Assembly (NCBI RefSeq): GCF_000237825.1
Contig: NZ_CM001377.1
Span: forward strand, 1,636,176 to 1,700,175
DNA length: 64,000 nt
Direction of reading: 5' to 3'
Origin: Thermanaerovibrio velox DSM 12556
GTDB lineage: Bacteria > Synergistota > Synergistia > Synergistales > Synergistaceae
The number at the start of each line of letters is the position of its first letter. The stretch's first letter is position 1. The notes under the pieces were generated by a model that did no database searches, had not been told where the DNA came from, and was given only the letters and a program-made list of their open reading frames with translations. This document shows, one piece after another, positions 34,689-42,547 of this stretch. A program made the translations under genes and the position numbers.

Positions 34689-36053
34689 TCATACGCCGAA
34701 CAAACAGCGAACCTCGCAACCACCGCCGGGGGACGATATGACCTGGAGCTCCGCCCCCATCAGGGCAGCCCTCTCCATCATGTTCGCAAGTCCCCGGTGA
34801 CCCGATACCCTAAGGGACTTAAATTCCTTAGGCGGAACAAAACCACTACCGTCGTCCCTTATATAAAAGCAGAAAACCCCATTTTCCTCAAACGTCCCAA
34901 TCTTGAAACTTCTAGCCCCCCCATGGCGGCAGCCGTTGTTAACCGCCTCCTGAACTATCCTCATTAGGGGGAGGGTCTTGTCCTCTCCAAGTTTCTCAAG
35001 GCCATGGACGTCCAGCTGGATCTCAACCCCCCATTGGGACCTGAGCCTCAAGGCCAGCTCCTGCAAGGCCTGTTCATTCCCCAGCTCAACCCATGGAGGG
35101 GCCAGATGGTCGCAAAGCTCCCTGAGCTCCCTAACGCACTCCCGAGCCGCCTCCTCCGCCCTCCTGAGCTCCTCCGCAGCCCTGGGAACGTCGTCTATGA
35201 ACCGCATGGCCAGCCTTATCCGCTGCATGAGGGCCGTTACAGTCTGCAGGGGACCGTCGTGGATCTCCCGGGAAACCCGCTCCTTCTCCTCCTCCTGCAC
35301 CCTTATTAGGTCGTTAACGTAGCTCCTGTCCAGGGCGGAAGCCCTCACCGCCTCCTCCGCAAGACCCCTTATGGCGGACTTGAGCTCCTCTATCTCCCAA
35401 ACCCCACCGGAAGGTCCCACCGATGGCACCTCCTCCCCAAGCCTTAAGGACAAGACCTCCTGGCTCAGACGTCTCAAGGGCGCCACCACCCAACGGCCCA
35501 TGAGGAACATCCCCCCAAGGCCCATAAGACCAAGGAACACCATGATCACCGGCCACAGCTGGGAGAACCTCACCATCGGACCCATCAGCTGCCCCCAGGG
35601 CACCGCCGCTATGACGAAAACCCCACCGTCCACCGGAGTGACCGCCACAGTGTAGCGCTCACCGGAGCTGTCCCGGGCCTCCACCGCCTGCCCCACCGGA
35701 AGCCCCTTGACCCAAAGCTCCACCAAACCCTCGGAACCAGGGGAGCCCGCCAACACCTGCCCCTGATAGTCCACCACCGCCACGATGCCCGGAACCGTTA
35801 AATCCCTTATGAGGCGCCGCATGCCCATGAAACCCATGGGCCCCCTGTGAACCCTGAAGGGATCCGCAAGGGCAAACCTCACCCGCTCCGCCACCCCGTA
35901 GGAGAGGCTCATAACGTACGACCGGGACACGGACTCCAGGGCATCCCGGGCCTTTACGAAACCCACAAAAGCAGCCCCCACCACCGAGGCGGACATTAGG
36001 AACATGAGGCCAAAGAGGATGGGCAGAAGGGGACGGCGAAAGGTACGGAACAT
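34689..36053 (-). CDS. Sensor histidine kinase, NarX/DegS type
   Basis: This membrane sensor phosphorylates the adjacent response regulator. The 454-residue protein has two membrane helices (about residues 8-32 and 165-190) bracketing a periplasmic domain of about 130 residues. A HAMP-like linker, a HisKA_3 dimerisation domain with the phospho-histidine in RVSREIHDGPLQ, and a HATPase_c domain (RIVQEAVNNGCRHGGA, RDDGSGFVP, GHRGLANMMERA) follow. The ATG at 36053 overlaps the regulator stop by one base (TGATG) with GGAGG seven bases upstream. The signal is not evident from the sequence. Confidence 0.94.
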   Translation of the reverse strand: MFRTFRRPLLPILFGLMFLMSASVVGAAFVGFVKARDALESVSRSYVMSLSYGVAERVRFALADPFRVHRGPMGFMGMRRLIRDLTVPGIVAVVDYQGQVLAGSPGSEGLVELWVKGLPVGQAVEARDSSGERYTVAVTPVDGGVFVIAAVPWGQLMGPMVRFSQLWPVIMVFLGLMGLGGMFLMGRWVVAPLRRLSQEVLSLRLGEEVPSVGPSGGVWEIEELKSAIRGLAEEAVRASALDRSYVNDLIRVQEEEKERVSREIHDGPLQTVTALMQRIRLAMRFIDDVPRAAEELRRAEEAARECVRELRELCDHLAPPWVELGNEQALQELALRLRSQWGVEIQLDVHGLEKLGEDKTLPLMRIVQEAVNNGCRHGGARSFKIGTFEENGVFCFYIRDDGSGFVPPKEFKSLRVSGHRGLANMMERAALMGAELQVISSPGGGCEVRCLFGV

Positions 36054-36698
36054 CAACCCTCCTCCTGGTCAGGGGCGAGGAGCTGGTCCAAGGTCATGAA
36101 CCCATGCTTGAGCCCCAGAAGAAGCGCCTCCGTCTTGTTCCTGGCACCCAGCTTCTGGTATACCGACGCCAGATGGGCCTGGACGGTACGGTCGCTTATT
36201 ATGAGCCTCGAGGCTATCTCCTTGCTGGACAGCCCCTTGGACGCCATGAGCAGCACCTCCCTCTCCCGCTGGGAGAGGTCCTCCACCGGGTCGGAGGCCA
36301 CAAGGTCCGACGCCTCCAGGTCCAAGAAAAGACGGCCGGAGCTCACGGTCCGGATGGCCTCGCATATGACATCCGGGGGGGAGCGTCTTGAGCACGTACC
36401 CCTTGGCCCCCGCCTTCAACGACGCCGCCACGTAGGGCTTGGCATCATAGGAGGTGAGCATGAGACAAGCGGTCTTGAGCCTCATCTGAGTCACCCGCTT
36501 GGCCACCGCCACCCCGTCCAAACCGGGCATCCGTATGTCCAAAAGGGCCACGTGAGGCACCTTCTCCACTATGCCCGCCAGGGCAGACTCCCCGTCCGAG
36601 TACTCCCCCTCCAGGGATATGTCCTCCTCCCGGGCAAGCAGCGCCTTAAGCCCCTCCATGGTAAGGGGATGATCATCCGCCACTATGACCCGTATCAT
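36053..36698 (-). pseudogene. NarL/LuxR-type response regulator, frameshifted in a C7 run
   Basis: It is the partner of the kinase downstream. From the ATG at 36698 the receiver domain reads normally (MIRVIVADDHPLTMEGLKAL, phospho-Asp in ALLDIRMPGLDG, Lys in GYVLKTLPP). The frame is then lost within seven consecutive C on the coding strand (G on the + strand, 36375-36381). The second frame continues DVICEAIRTVSSGRLFL and a complete LuxR HTH (LSQREREVLLMASKGLSSKE, RTVQAHLASVYQKL) to 36053. With one C fewer the two halves join into a 214-residue protein of normal NarL length. Both domains look under selection, so an error or a recent or reversible mutation is more likely than decay. Confidence 0.88.
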
Positions 36699-37252
36699 TC
36701 CCCTCCCAACCCCAGCTGGGACTCCACGGGCCTCAAGGCCGCCACCACCTCTTCCATCAGCCGCTCCAAGGGCATCTCCAGCATCTCAGCACCTCTCTCG
36801 ATGACCGACCGGTCAACCCCCCGGGCGAAGGCCTTGTCCTTCCACTTCTTCTTGAGAGACTTGACCTCCAGATCCGCCAGCGACCTGGAAGGCCTTACCA
36901 GGGCCACCGCCATGACGAAACCGGTGAGCTCGTCCACCCCGTAAAGGACCTTCTCCATCGGCGTCACCGGCTCCACACCGGTGAGCTCAAAGGCATGGGC
37001 CTGAACCGCCCTTATTATCTCCCGGTCAACCCCCGCCTCCTCCAGCCACTTAACACAAGCCTCCCCGTGACGGTCCGGGCACTCCTCCCAGTCCAGGTCG
37101 TGCAGAAGCCCCGCAAGCCCCCACACCTCCTCGTCGCCACCCATCGCACGGGCCATGTGCCTCATGGCGGCCTCAACCGCCAGGGCATGCCTCATATGAG
37201 ACTCGTCCCGGTTGTGGGCCCTTAAAAGCGCCAACCCCTCTTCCCTGGTCAA
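36695..37252 (-). CDS. HD-domain phosphohydrolase
   Basis: This is a cytoplasmic metal-dependent HD-superfamily hydrolase of about 185 residues. Seen: HMRHALAVEAAMRHMARAMG, then the HD pair in WGLAGLLHDLDWEECPDRHG, AVQAHAFELTG and a helical C-terminal half with KSLKKKWKDKAFARGVDR. Small HD proteins of this kind are common in anaerobes; the substrate is unknown. The start is taken as a TTG at 37252 eight bases after GGGGTGG; longer in-frame forms reach 37294. Its stop overlaps the response-regulator start by four bases, so it leads this operon. Confidence 0.85.
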   Translation of the reverse strand: MTREEGLALLRAHNRDESHMRHALAVEAAMRHMARAMGGDEEVWGLAGLLHDLDWEECPDRHGEACVKWLEEAGVDREIIRAVQAHAFELTGVEPVTPMEKVLYGVDELTGFVMAVALVRPSRSLADLEVKSLKKKWKDKAFARGVDRSVIERGAEMLEMPLERLMEEVVAALRPVESQLGLGGE

Positions 37253-37310
37253 AGAAATCACCACCCCTGTAACGATAAAGACATTGCGGCCCAATAATTA
37301 AAAGCGAGGG

Positions 37311-37772
37311 TCAGGACCGAGCCATGACCCTCACCAGTATCCCCGCCTCCGCCCTCAGCGAGCGGGCCAGCTCATCCGGGTAGGGGTGCAAGAACACCAC
37401 CTCCCTGATCCCAGCTCCAATGAGCGCCTTGGTGCAAAACGCACAGGGCTCGTGGGTGCAGTACAGGGTTGAACCCTTGGTGGACACCCCCATCGCAGCG
37501 GCCTGGCATATGGCGTTTATCTCCCCGTGGGACCCCCGGCAGATCTCGTGCCGCTGCCCCGAAGGGATCCCCAGCGCCTCCCTAAGACAACCCACCTCCA
37601 GACAGTGGGCGGTCCCCCTGGGGGCACCGTTGTAACCGGTGCTCACTATGTACTGGTCCCTGACCAAAACCGCCCCCACCGAACGCCTAAGACAGGTGCT
37701 CCTGGTGGCCACCTGCTCCGCTATGCCCATGAAGTACTCGTCCCAACTAGGCCTGGTGTCCAACCGACGCAC
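37311..37772 (-). CDS. Deoxycytidylate (dCMP) deaminase
   Basis: It deaminates dCMP to dUMP for thymidylate synthesis. The 153-residue protein is the zinc-dependent ComEB/dCMP deaminase family: RPSWDEYFMGIAEQVATRST, RSVGAVLVRDQYIVSTGYNG, the ligand and proton shuttle in CRGSHGEINAICQAA, and the two cysteine ligands in CTHEPCAFCTKALIGAG. An additional zinc-binding set is suggested by the Cys/His residues in HCLEVGCLRE. The start is uncertain between GTG at 37772 and GTG at 37778; the former is five bases from AAAGG. Confidence 0.95.
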   Translation of the reverse strand: MRRLDTRPSWDEYFMGIAEQVATRSTCLRRSVGAVLVRDQYIVSTGYNGAPRGTAHCLEVGCLREALGIPSGQRHEICRGSHGEINAICQAAAMGVSTKGSTLYCTHEPCAFCTKALIGAGIREVVFLHPYPDELARSLRAEAGILVRVMARS

Positions 37773-37840
37773 ATCCACCTTTCAAAAAAACCTTCTGAAA
37801 AACACCGGGGCACCGGGATAACCCCTCAATCCCCAGCCCG

Positions 37841-38512
37841 CTAGCCCCCCAGCGGAACGTCCAGTATCCGGGGAACCGGGATCTCCGGCGGAGGTCCCAC
37901 TATCCGGCGGGTCTCCTCCATGGTTATATCGAACAGCGCCTGGGTTATGGCAAGCTCCGTCAGGTCATCGGTCTCATAGGGGATCGAGAACCGCCTGTAG
38001 CCAAAGCGCTCCGCGAAATAGGCACAGCTGGAGACCCCGCCGGTGCTCTCCATCATGGCCTCCTCCAAAGCGGCGAGGAACCCGTCGTCATCGAAGAACG
38101 GGTCCCCGCTTATGAGGGCCAAGGCCTTGCACTGGTCAATGGGGACCTCCCCGTCGAACACCCAGCAGAACGTTATACCAACCCTCACATCGGGGGACCC
38201 CTCCTGCCCCTGGAGATCCTCCAGGAACCGGGCCATCCTCTCGGAGTAGGAGAAGAGCATGGTAAACCCAAGCCCCAAGGCACCCCTTCGAGGATCACAA
38301 AGGTGATCCCTGAAAAGGGACCCCCCGCTGCCCCCCCGGAAGCTCTTTATGAAGAGGAGCTCGCTGTCCATCTGCAACGCCAAGGCCCCCACCCGGAAGA
38401 GCTTGTCGCTGTAAAGCCGGTTCCCCATCAGGGGCGAGTAGTCCACCGAGTAGGGGATCCACGACGCTATGTCCAGATCCAAGTTCCGGTCCCAATACGG
38501 GAGGGCCGTCAA
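37841..38512 (-). CDS. Hypothetical protein downstream of cheV
   Basis: No family is recognised. The 223-residue product is soluble with no signal peptide or membrane helix. It is acidic and aromatic-rich, with blocks such as LDLDIASWIPYSVDYSPLMG, LFIKSFRGGSGGSLFRDHL and RFGYRRFSIPYETDDLTELA. The TTG start at 38512 lies seven bases after GGGAG and four bases after the cheV stop, so it is co-translated with cheV. That suggests a role in chemotaxis or its signalling, but nothing in the sequence confirms it. Confidence 0.75.
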   Translation of the reverse strand: MTALPYWDRNLDLDIASWIPYSVDYSPLMGNRLYSDKLFRVGALALQMDSELLFIKSFRGGSGGSLFRDHLCDPRRGALGLGFTMLFSYSERMARFLEDLQGQEGSPDVRVGITFCWVFDGEVPIDQCKALALISGDPFFDDDGFLAALEEAMMESTGGVSSCAYFAERFGYRRFSIPYETDDLTELAITQALFDITMEETRRIVGPPPEIPVPRILDVPLGG

Positions 38513-38516
38513 AGGG

Positions 38517-39422
38517 CTACTCCCTCTCCTTCAGAAGCCTGGCCACGGTCTCCACCATGAACGGGATCTCCGGCTTGGAGATCTGGGCGTCCGCCCCCAC
38601 GCTCTGGGCCTTCCGCTTGATGTCCTCCGCCACTATGGACGAGAACACCACCACCGGCAGGTCCTTAAGCCTAGGGGACTCCTTGACGAGACGGGTCAGG
38701 GCCAGCCCGTCCATCTTGGGCATCTCTATGTCGGTGATGAGCAGGTCGAAGTGGTCATCCTCGTCGTTCAGCCTGTCCCACGCGGCCTTACCGTGACCCA
38801 CCAGCTCCACGTTGTGGAAGCCCCCCTCCGCCAGGGCGTCCTGGATGAGACGCCTTATCAAGGGGGAGTCCTCCGCCACCAGTATCTTGTAGCTGTTGGG
38901 GTCCCCAAGCACGGACGTGACCTTCTTGGCGTGCTCCGAGTCCATCTTGAAGAACTCCGCCATCTGGGGGTTAACTATCTGGACTATCCGCTCGTAGTCA
39001 AGCAGCAGTATGTTACGGCCGTCCCTCTTTATCACGTACAGGGCGTTCTCCCCAAGGAACGTGCCGGTGAGGGACGAGTCAAGCTCCTCGGCGCTTATGC
39101 GGTATATGCGGTCCACCGCGTCCACCACGAACCCAAGCTTCATCCGGTTGAACTCCGCCACTATTATCTTGCTCTGCTCGTCCGGCAGGGGGGATTCGAT
39201 GTTGAGGTATATCCTCAGGTCCACCAGCGGGATCACCTCTCCCCGGATGGTAGTTATCCCCCTCATGGCCGGGTGGGACTTGGGCACCGGCCTCACCCCG
39301 GTCCAACGAAGGATCTCCCTGGTCTTGTCCACGTTGATGGCAAAGGGCTGGCTGCCCAGCATGAAAACAACCACCTGCCACTCGTTGGTGCCCACTTCGG
39401 TCAGGATCTTCTCGTCCTGCAT
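38517..39422 (-). CDS. cheV: CheV chemotaxis coupling protein (CheW-receiver)
   Basis: It couples chemoreceptors to the CheA kinase and may buffer phosphate through its receiver. Residues about 10-160 form the CheW domain (WQVVVFMLGSQPFAINVDKT, PAMRGITTIRGEVIPLVDLR). Residues about 175-300 are a receiver domain with acidic pocket (ILVAEDSP), phospho-Asp in LLITDIEMPKMDGLAL, and the Lys in QISKPE. The length of 301 is standard. The ATG at 39422 has GGGG seven bases upstream. The receptors at 6.6 kb and 61.9 kb are possible clients; cheA is not in the window. Confidence 0.95.
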   Translation of the reverse strand: MQDEKILTEVGTNEWQVVVFMLGSQPFAINVDKTREILRWTGVRPVPKSHPAMRGITTIRGEVIPLVDLRIYLNIESPLPDEQSKIIVAEFNRMKLGFVVDAVDRIYRISAEELDSSLTGTFLGENALYVIKRDGRNILLLDYERIVQIVNPQMAEFFKMDSEHAKKVTSVLGDPNSYKILVAEDSPLIRRLIQDALAEGGFHNVELVGHGKAAWDRLNDEDDHFDLLITDIEMPKMDGLALTRLVKESPRLKDLPVVVFSSIVAEDIKRKAQSVGADAQISKPEIPFMVETVARLLKERE

Positions 39423-39467
39423 GCCATCACCCCATCTTCCGGTTATGACCTGTCTGGTATGACAACC

Positions 39468-39473
39468 ATTATA
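39468..39473 (-). promoter_or_regulatory. Candidate -10 box upstream of cheV
   Basis: A perfect TATAAT on the minus strand, 46 bases before the cheV ATG, in the short gap after the ppx/gppA gene. The -35 match is poor. Confidence 0.35.
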
Positions 39474-39491
39474 ACCTCAAGAAACGCTTTT

Positions 39492-41018
39492 TTAGCACGG
39501 GTAAACCCTGAAGGCGAGATGCCTCTTGAACACGTCCCGGAAGGACTCCTGGTGGGCCAAAAGCCCCCATACCTCGAACTGGCACTCCCCGCCGGAGTAT
39601 ATCTCCATCTCCACCTTGCCCTTCCGGTGCTCCTTGAACCGGGCGGACCTCACGGACCCCGTGTGGCTCCGGTCCAGCGTCTCCGCCAACCGCAGAAACA
39701 GGGACAGCACCTTAACCCGGCCCTGCTGCTCCGGGGAGAGCTCCCTGAACTGCTGGTGCTTCTTCCGCGGCGACTTCTTCCGGTGGTACATGGCCAACAC
39801 CGCCATCAGTTTAAGCTCCTCCCGCTGAAAACCCAACATGTCGGAGTTGCTTATTATGTAATGGCTGTGCAGATGGTGGTTCGAAAAGGATATGAACATG
39901 CCAACGTCGTGAAGCATGGCGGCGTACCCAAGCAGCTGACGGTCCTGGTCCCCAAGGCCGTGAAGCCCCTCCGCCCTGGCGGAGTCGAAGAGACCAAGGG
40001 CCAGGTCCCTCACCCGAAAGGCGTGCTCCTCGTCGAAGTGGCACAGCCTTCCCAAACGGAGCACGCTCATCTCCCGTACCGAGGAGCCCCCTCCCATGGT
40101 GCGCTCCAGGTAGTCCAGCAGCAGTCCGTCCCGAAGCCCCCGGTCCGTGGCCTCCAGGTAAGGCACCCCGGTCTCCTCCATTATGGTCTCCACTATGGCA
40201 CCCCCGGCCACTATTATGTCCGCCCTCTCGGGCTGAATGCCCGGATACCCACGGCGGGAGCTCCCGTCCATACCCCGAAGCTCCCGGAGCACCTCCCGCA
40301 AGGGCTCCAGGGTTATGCGGCGAACCCCGTCCTTGCGCTTTATGGCGCACATATCCGCCAGGTTGAGGAGCGTACCGGAGCTGCCGTAACCCCCGACTAG
40401 AGGACCTAGCCCCCCTATCCTCTGAAGAGCTCGAACCGACGAGTCCCGGACATGCCCCTTTATCCTGCGGTACACTTCCTCTCCGATCGGAGCCGAAGGG
40501 GACTCCACGAAGAGGTCTGTGAGCCTTATGGCCCCCAGCTTCAGGCTGTCCAGGAACTTATGCTCCTCCCGGTCGCCCACCACCAGCTCGGTGCTGCCTC
40601 CCCCTATGTCCATGAAGAGGTAGTTGCCCTCCCCCATGTGCACGTTCCTCGACACGCCAAGGTATATCAGCCGGGCCTCCTCCAGGCCCGATATGACGCT
40701 CACCTCAAGGCCCGCCTCCTCCTTAAGGCGCTCTATGAGGACCTCCGAGTTCTCCGCGTCCCTGGTGGCGGACGTGGCCACCGCCACCTTCTCGTTGGGC
40801 CCGTAGGACTCCAAGAGCCGCACCAGCCGGCCGCATACCGTCACGCACCGATCCATGGCCTCCTGGGTTATGCGACATTCCGGGAACTCCCCCTCCCCAA
40901 GGCGTATCATCTCCCTCTGGAGGTTCACCACCGTGAAATCCGGCCCATTAAACCGCACCACCATGAGCCTCACCGAGTTGGTCCCTATGTCAAAGAACCC
41001 CACGTGCTTCTGTTCCAT
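39492..41018 (-). CDS. ppx: Ppx/GppA exopolyphosphatase / pppGpp phosphatase
   Basis: It removes terminal phosphates from polyphosphate, or converts pppGpp to ppGpp; the family covers both. The 508-residue protein has the ASKHA phosphate loops FFDIGTNSVRLMVVRFNG near the N terminus and FMDIGGGSTELVVGDRE near residue 140, ATSATRDAEN, and a C-terminal HD-type helical domain (about residues 320-500) with LLGYAAMLHDVGMFISFSNH and MYHRKKSPRKKHQQFRE. The ATG at 41018 overlaps the upstream stop by one base. It is the last gene of ppk-CHAD-HD-ppx, which favours exopolyphosphatase activity. Confidence 0.94.
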   Translation of the reverse strand: MEQKHVGFFDIGTNSVRLMVVRFNGPDFTVVNLQREMIRLGEGEFPECRITQEAMDRCVTVCGRLVRLLESYGPNEKVAVATSATRDAENSEVLIERLKEEAGLEVSVISGLEEARLIYLGVSRNVHMGEGNYLFMDIGGGSTELVVGDREEHKFLDSLKLGAIRLTDLFVESPSAPIGEEVYRRIKGHVRDSSVRALQRIGGLGPLVGGYGSSGTLLNLADMCAIKRKDGVRRITLEPLREVLRELRGMDGSSRRGYPGIQPERADIIVAGGAIVETIMEETGVPYLEATDRGLRDGLLLDYLERTMGGGSSVREMSVLRLGRLCHFDEEHAFRVRDLALGLFDSARAEGLHGLGDQDRQLLGYAAMLHDVGMFISFSNHHLHSHYIISNSDMLGFQREELKLMAVLAMYHRKKSPRKKHQQFRELSPEQQGRVKVLSLFLRLAETLDRSHTGSVRSARFKEHRKGKVEMEIYSGGECQFEVWGLLAHQESFRDVFKRHLAFRVYPC

Positions 41019-41593
41019 CACACCCACCTCACTATCAGGCTCCTGCCCGATGCAAGCACGAAAAGGTCCTTCTTCCGTTCCATCGCCATCATCACCGTGG
41101 GGGACACGGGCTTGGCCACCGCCATCACCACCCGATCCTTCAAGGCGGAGCAGCGCACCTTCCTCTCCGCCCCCTTGCGGTCCGCATCAAGGGCGTCCGC
41201 CAGCCTCAGGATCCCCGCTATCCAAACCAACCTCCGCCGGTCCTTCTTGGAAAGCCTGCGAAACTCCCGGTGGTCCTTGGAAGGAAGCGCCTTCCGGTGG
41301 TACCTGGCGGCGGCGGCCACCAAGGGCCCCTTGCCCGCAAGGGGCAGGTCCATGCCCATTATCATCTCGTAGGAACTCTTGTGGTGCCCCGCCTCACCCC
41401 GCGACAACCCCACGTCGTGAAGCAGCGACGCCAGCTCCAACGCCAACCGGCTCTTGCGGCCAAGGCGGTGCAACTCCGACAGGTCGTCGAAGATCTTAAG
41501 GGCCAGGCGTCTCACCGAAACCGGGTGCTCCCTCTCCACCCCATCAGGCAAGGCCTTCATGGCCCAATCAAGCACGAAATCCAGATCCTTCAC
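41018..41593 (-). CDS. Stand-alone HD-domain protein related to the Ppx C-terminal domain
   Basis: The 191-residue soluble protein has an HD domain: SLLHDVGLSRGEAGHHKSSY near residue 75, AAAARYHRKALPSKDHREFR near residue 110, and IAGILRLADALDADRKGAER. This layout and spacing closely resemble the HD domain at the C terminus of the Ppx/GppA protein encoded next (LHDVG, YHRK-x-P, LRLAETLDR). No ASKHA domain is present. The GTG at 41593 overlaps the CHAD stop by four bases (GTGA), so it is translationally coupled on both sides. A regulatory or processing role in polyphosphate turnover is likely. The long frame upstream of 41593 is a shadow of the CHAD gene. Confidence 0.85.
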   Translation of the reverse strand: MKDLDFVLDWAMKALPDGVEREHPVSVRRLALKIFDDLSELHRLGRKSRLALELASLLHDVGLSRGEAGHHKSSYEMIMGMDLPLAGKGPLVAAAARYHRKALPSKDHREFRRLSKKDRRRLVWIAGILRLADALDADRKGAERKVRCSALKDRVVMAVAKPVSPTVMMAMERKKDLFVLASGRSLIVRWV

Positions 41594-42519
41594 GCTCCCA
41601 CCTCCGCCATTGAACCCGCAAGGGATAACAGACGGTCGAAGAACCCCTCGGACAGAAGCCCCCCGTAAAGCCTCCTGGCGGCCTCCAGCCCCCTTGCGGA
41701 ATCCTCCAGCCGGTCCTCCTTTACCTTGAGAAACCCCTTGGCCAGCCTTCCCAAGGGCCTTGTGTGGCCGAAGTACTCCAGCGTGAGCTTCCTCTCCTTC
41801 TCGAGGTACCGCTCCGCGAGGGACGCCCAAACGAGCCCGTCGTGCTCCCGCCCAAGCTCCCGCTGCAGGGCCTTGAGGGGCTCCAACAAAGGCGAAACCG
41901 CCTCCTCCCCCAGGGCTGAGGAGCATATCTCAAGGCCGTACCGCAGGACCTTCACCCTTATCCTCATCCGGTGATGCATGTCCGGCGAGTCCCCGGGAAG
42001 GTACGCCCCAAGCTCCACGACCCTCCTCGCCATCACGCTCACCCCAAACGCCAGCCTCCCCGGGACCCCGCAATCCCGGTCAGGGGACAACATCATCTCC
42101 TCCAGCGGGTCCTCCAGGAGGCAGAGCCCGGAAGACCCCTCAAGCCAGTCCATCACATGCAAAACCCGCTTCTGCTCCTTAAGGCGCCTCTGGTTTATCC
42201 TCAAAAGGAACCTCTTAACCCCCGGGGCATAGGGCTCCCCCACCTCCTCGGCGAAGGACTTTAACCACTCCCCCTGGACGTCCAGGTCCCTGGCCCTGCC
42301 CAGCTCCCCCGTAAGCCCCTTTAGCCCCGAGGACTTCTCGTCGGGCAGGTCCAGAAGAGGCCCGAAGAGCCAGAGGGCCACCCGGGCGCGCCTTGAGGCC
42401 ACCCTCATCCGATGCAGCGCCTCCACGTCCCGGTTCTCCCGGACCCCAGGCACCTCGGCCCTCACCGCCTTGAGCCGGCTCCTCAACACTCCGGCACAGA
42501 ACCTAACCCCAAGCCTCAC
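41590..42519 (-). CDS. CHAD-domain protein (polyphosphate-binding)
   Basis: CHAD domains are helical, histidine- and arginine-rich modules that bind inorganic polyphosphate. This 309-residue protein is a single CHAD: VEALHRMRVASRRARVALWL near the N terminus, GELGRARDLDVQGEWLKSF, then HHRMRIRVKVLRYGLEICSS and LQRELGREHDGLVWASLAE in the second repeat, each with the basic/His positions expected on the binding face. It lacks the CYTH triphosphatase domain that often precedes CHAD. A GTG at 42519 follows GGGGGG by eight bases. Lying just after ppk, it probably binds or localises polyphosphate granules. Confidence 0.92.
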   Translation of the reverse strand: MRLGVRFCAGVLRSRLKAVRAEVPGVRENRDVEALHRMRVASRRARVALWLFGPLLDLPDEKSSGLKGLTGELGRARDLDVQGEWLKSFAEEVGEPYAPGVKRFLLRINQRRLKEQKRVLHVMDWLEGSSGLCLLEDPLEEMMLSPDRDCGVPGRLAFGVSVMARRVVELGAYLPGDSPDMHHRMRIRVKVLRYGLEICSSALGEEAVSPLLEPLKALQRELGREHDGLVWASLAERYLEKERKLTLEYFGHTRPLGRLAKGFLKVKEDRLEDSARGLEAARRLYGGLLSEGFFDRLLSLAGSMAEVGA

Positions 42520-42547
42520 GTTCCCCACCCCCCTCGATAACCCAGTC

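Noticed and set aside
38469..40400. 643-codon + strand open frame across cheV and ppx/gppA
   Set aside because: It spans two well-supported minus-strand genes and the gap between them; the translated sequence has no recognisable domain.
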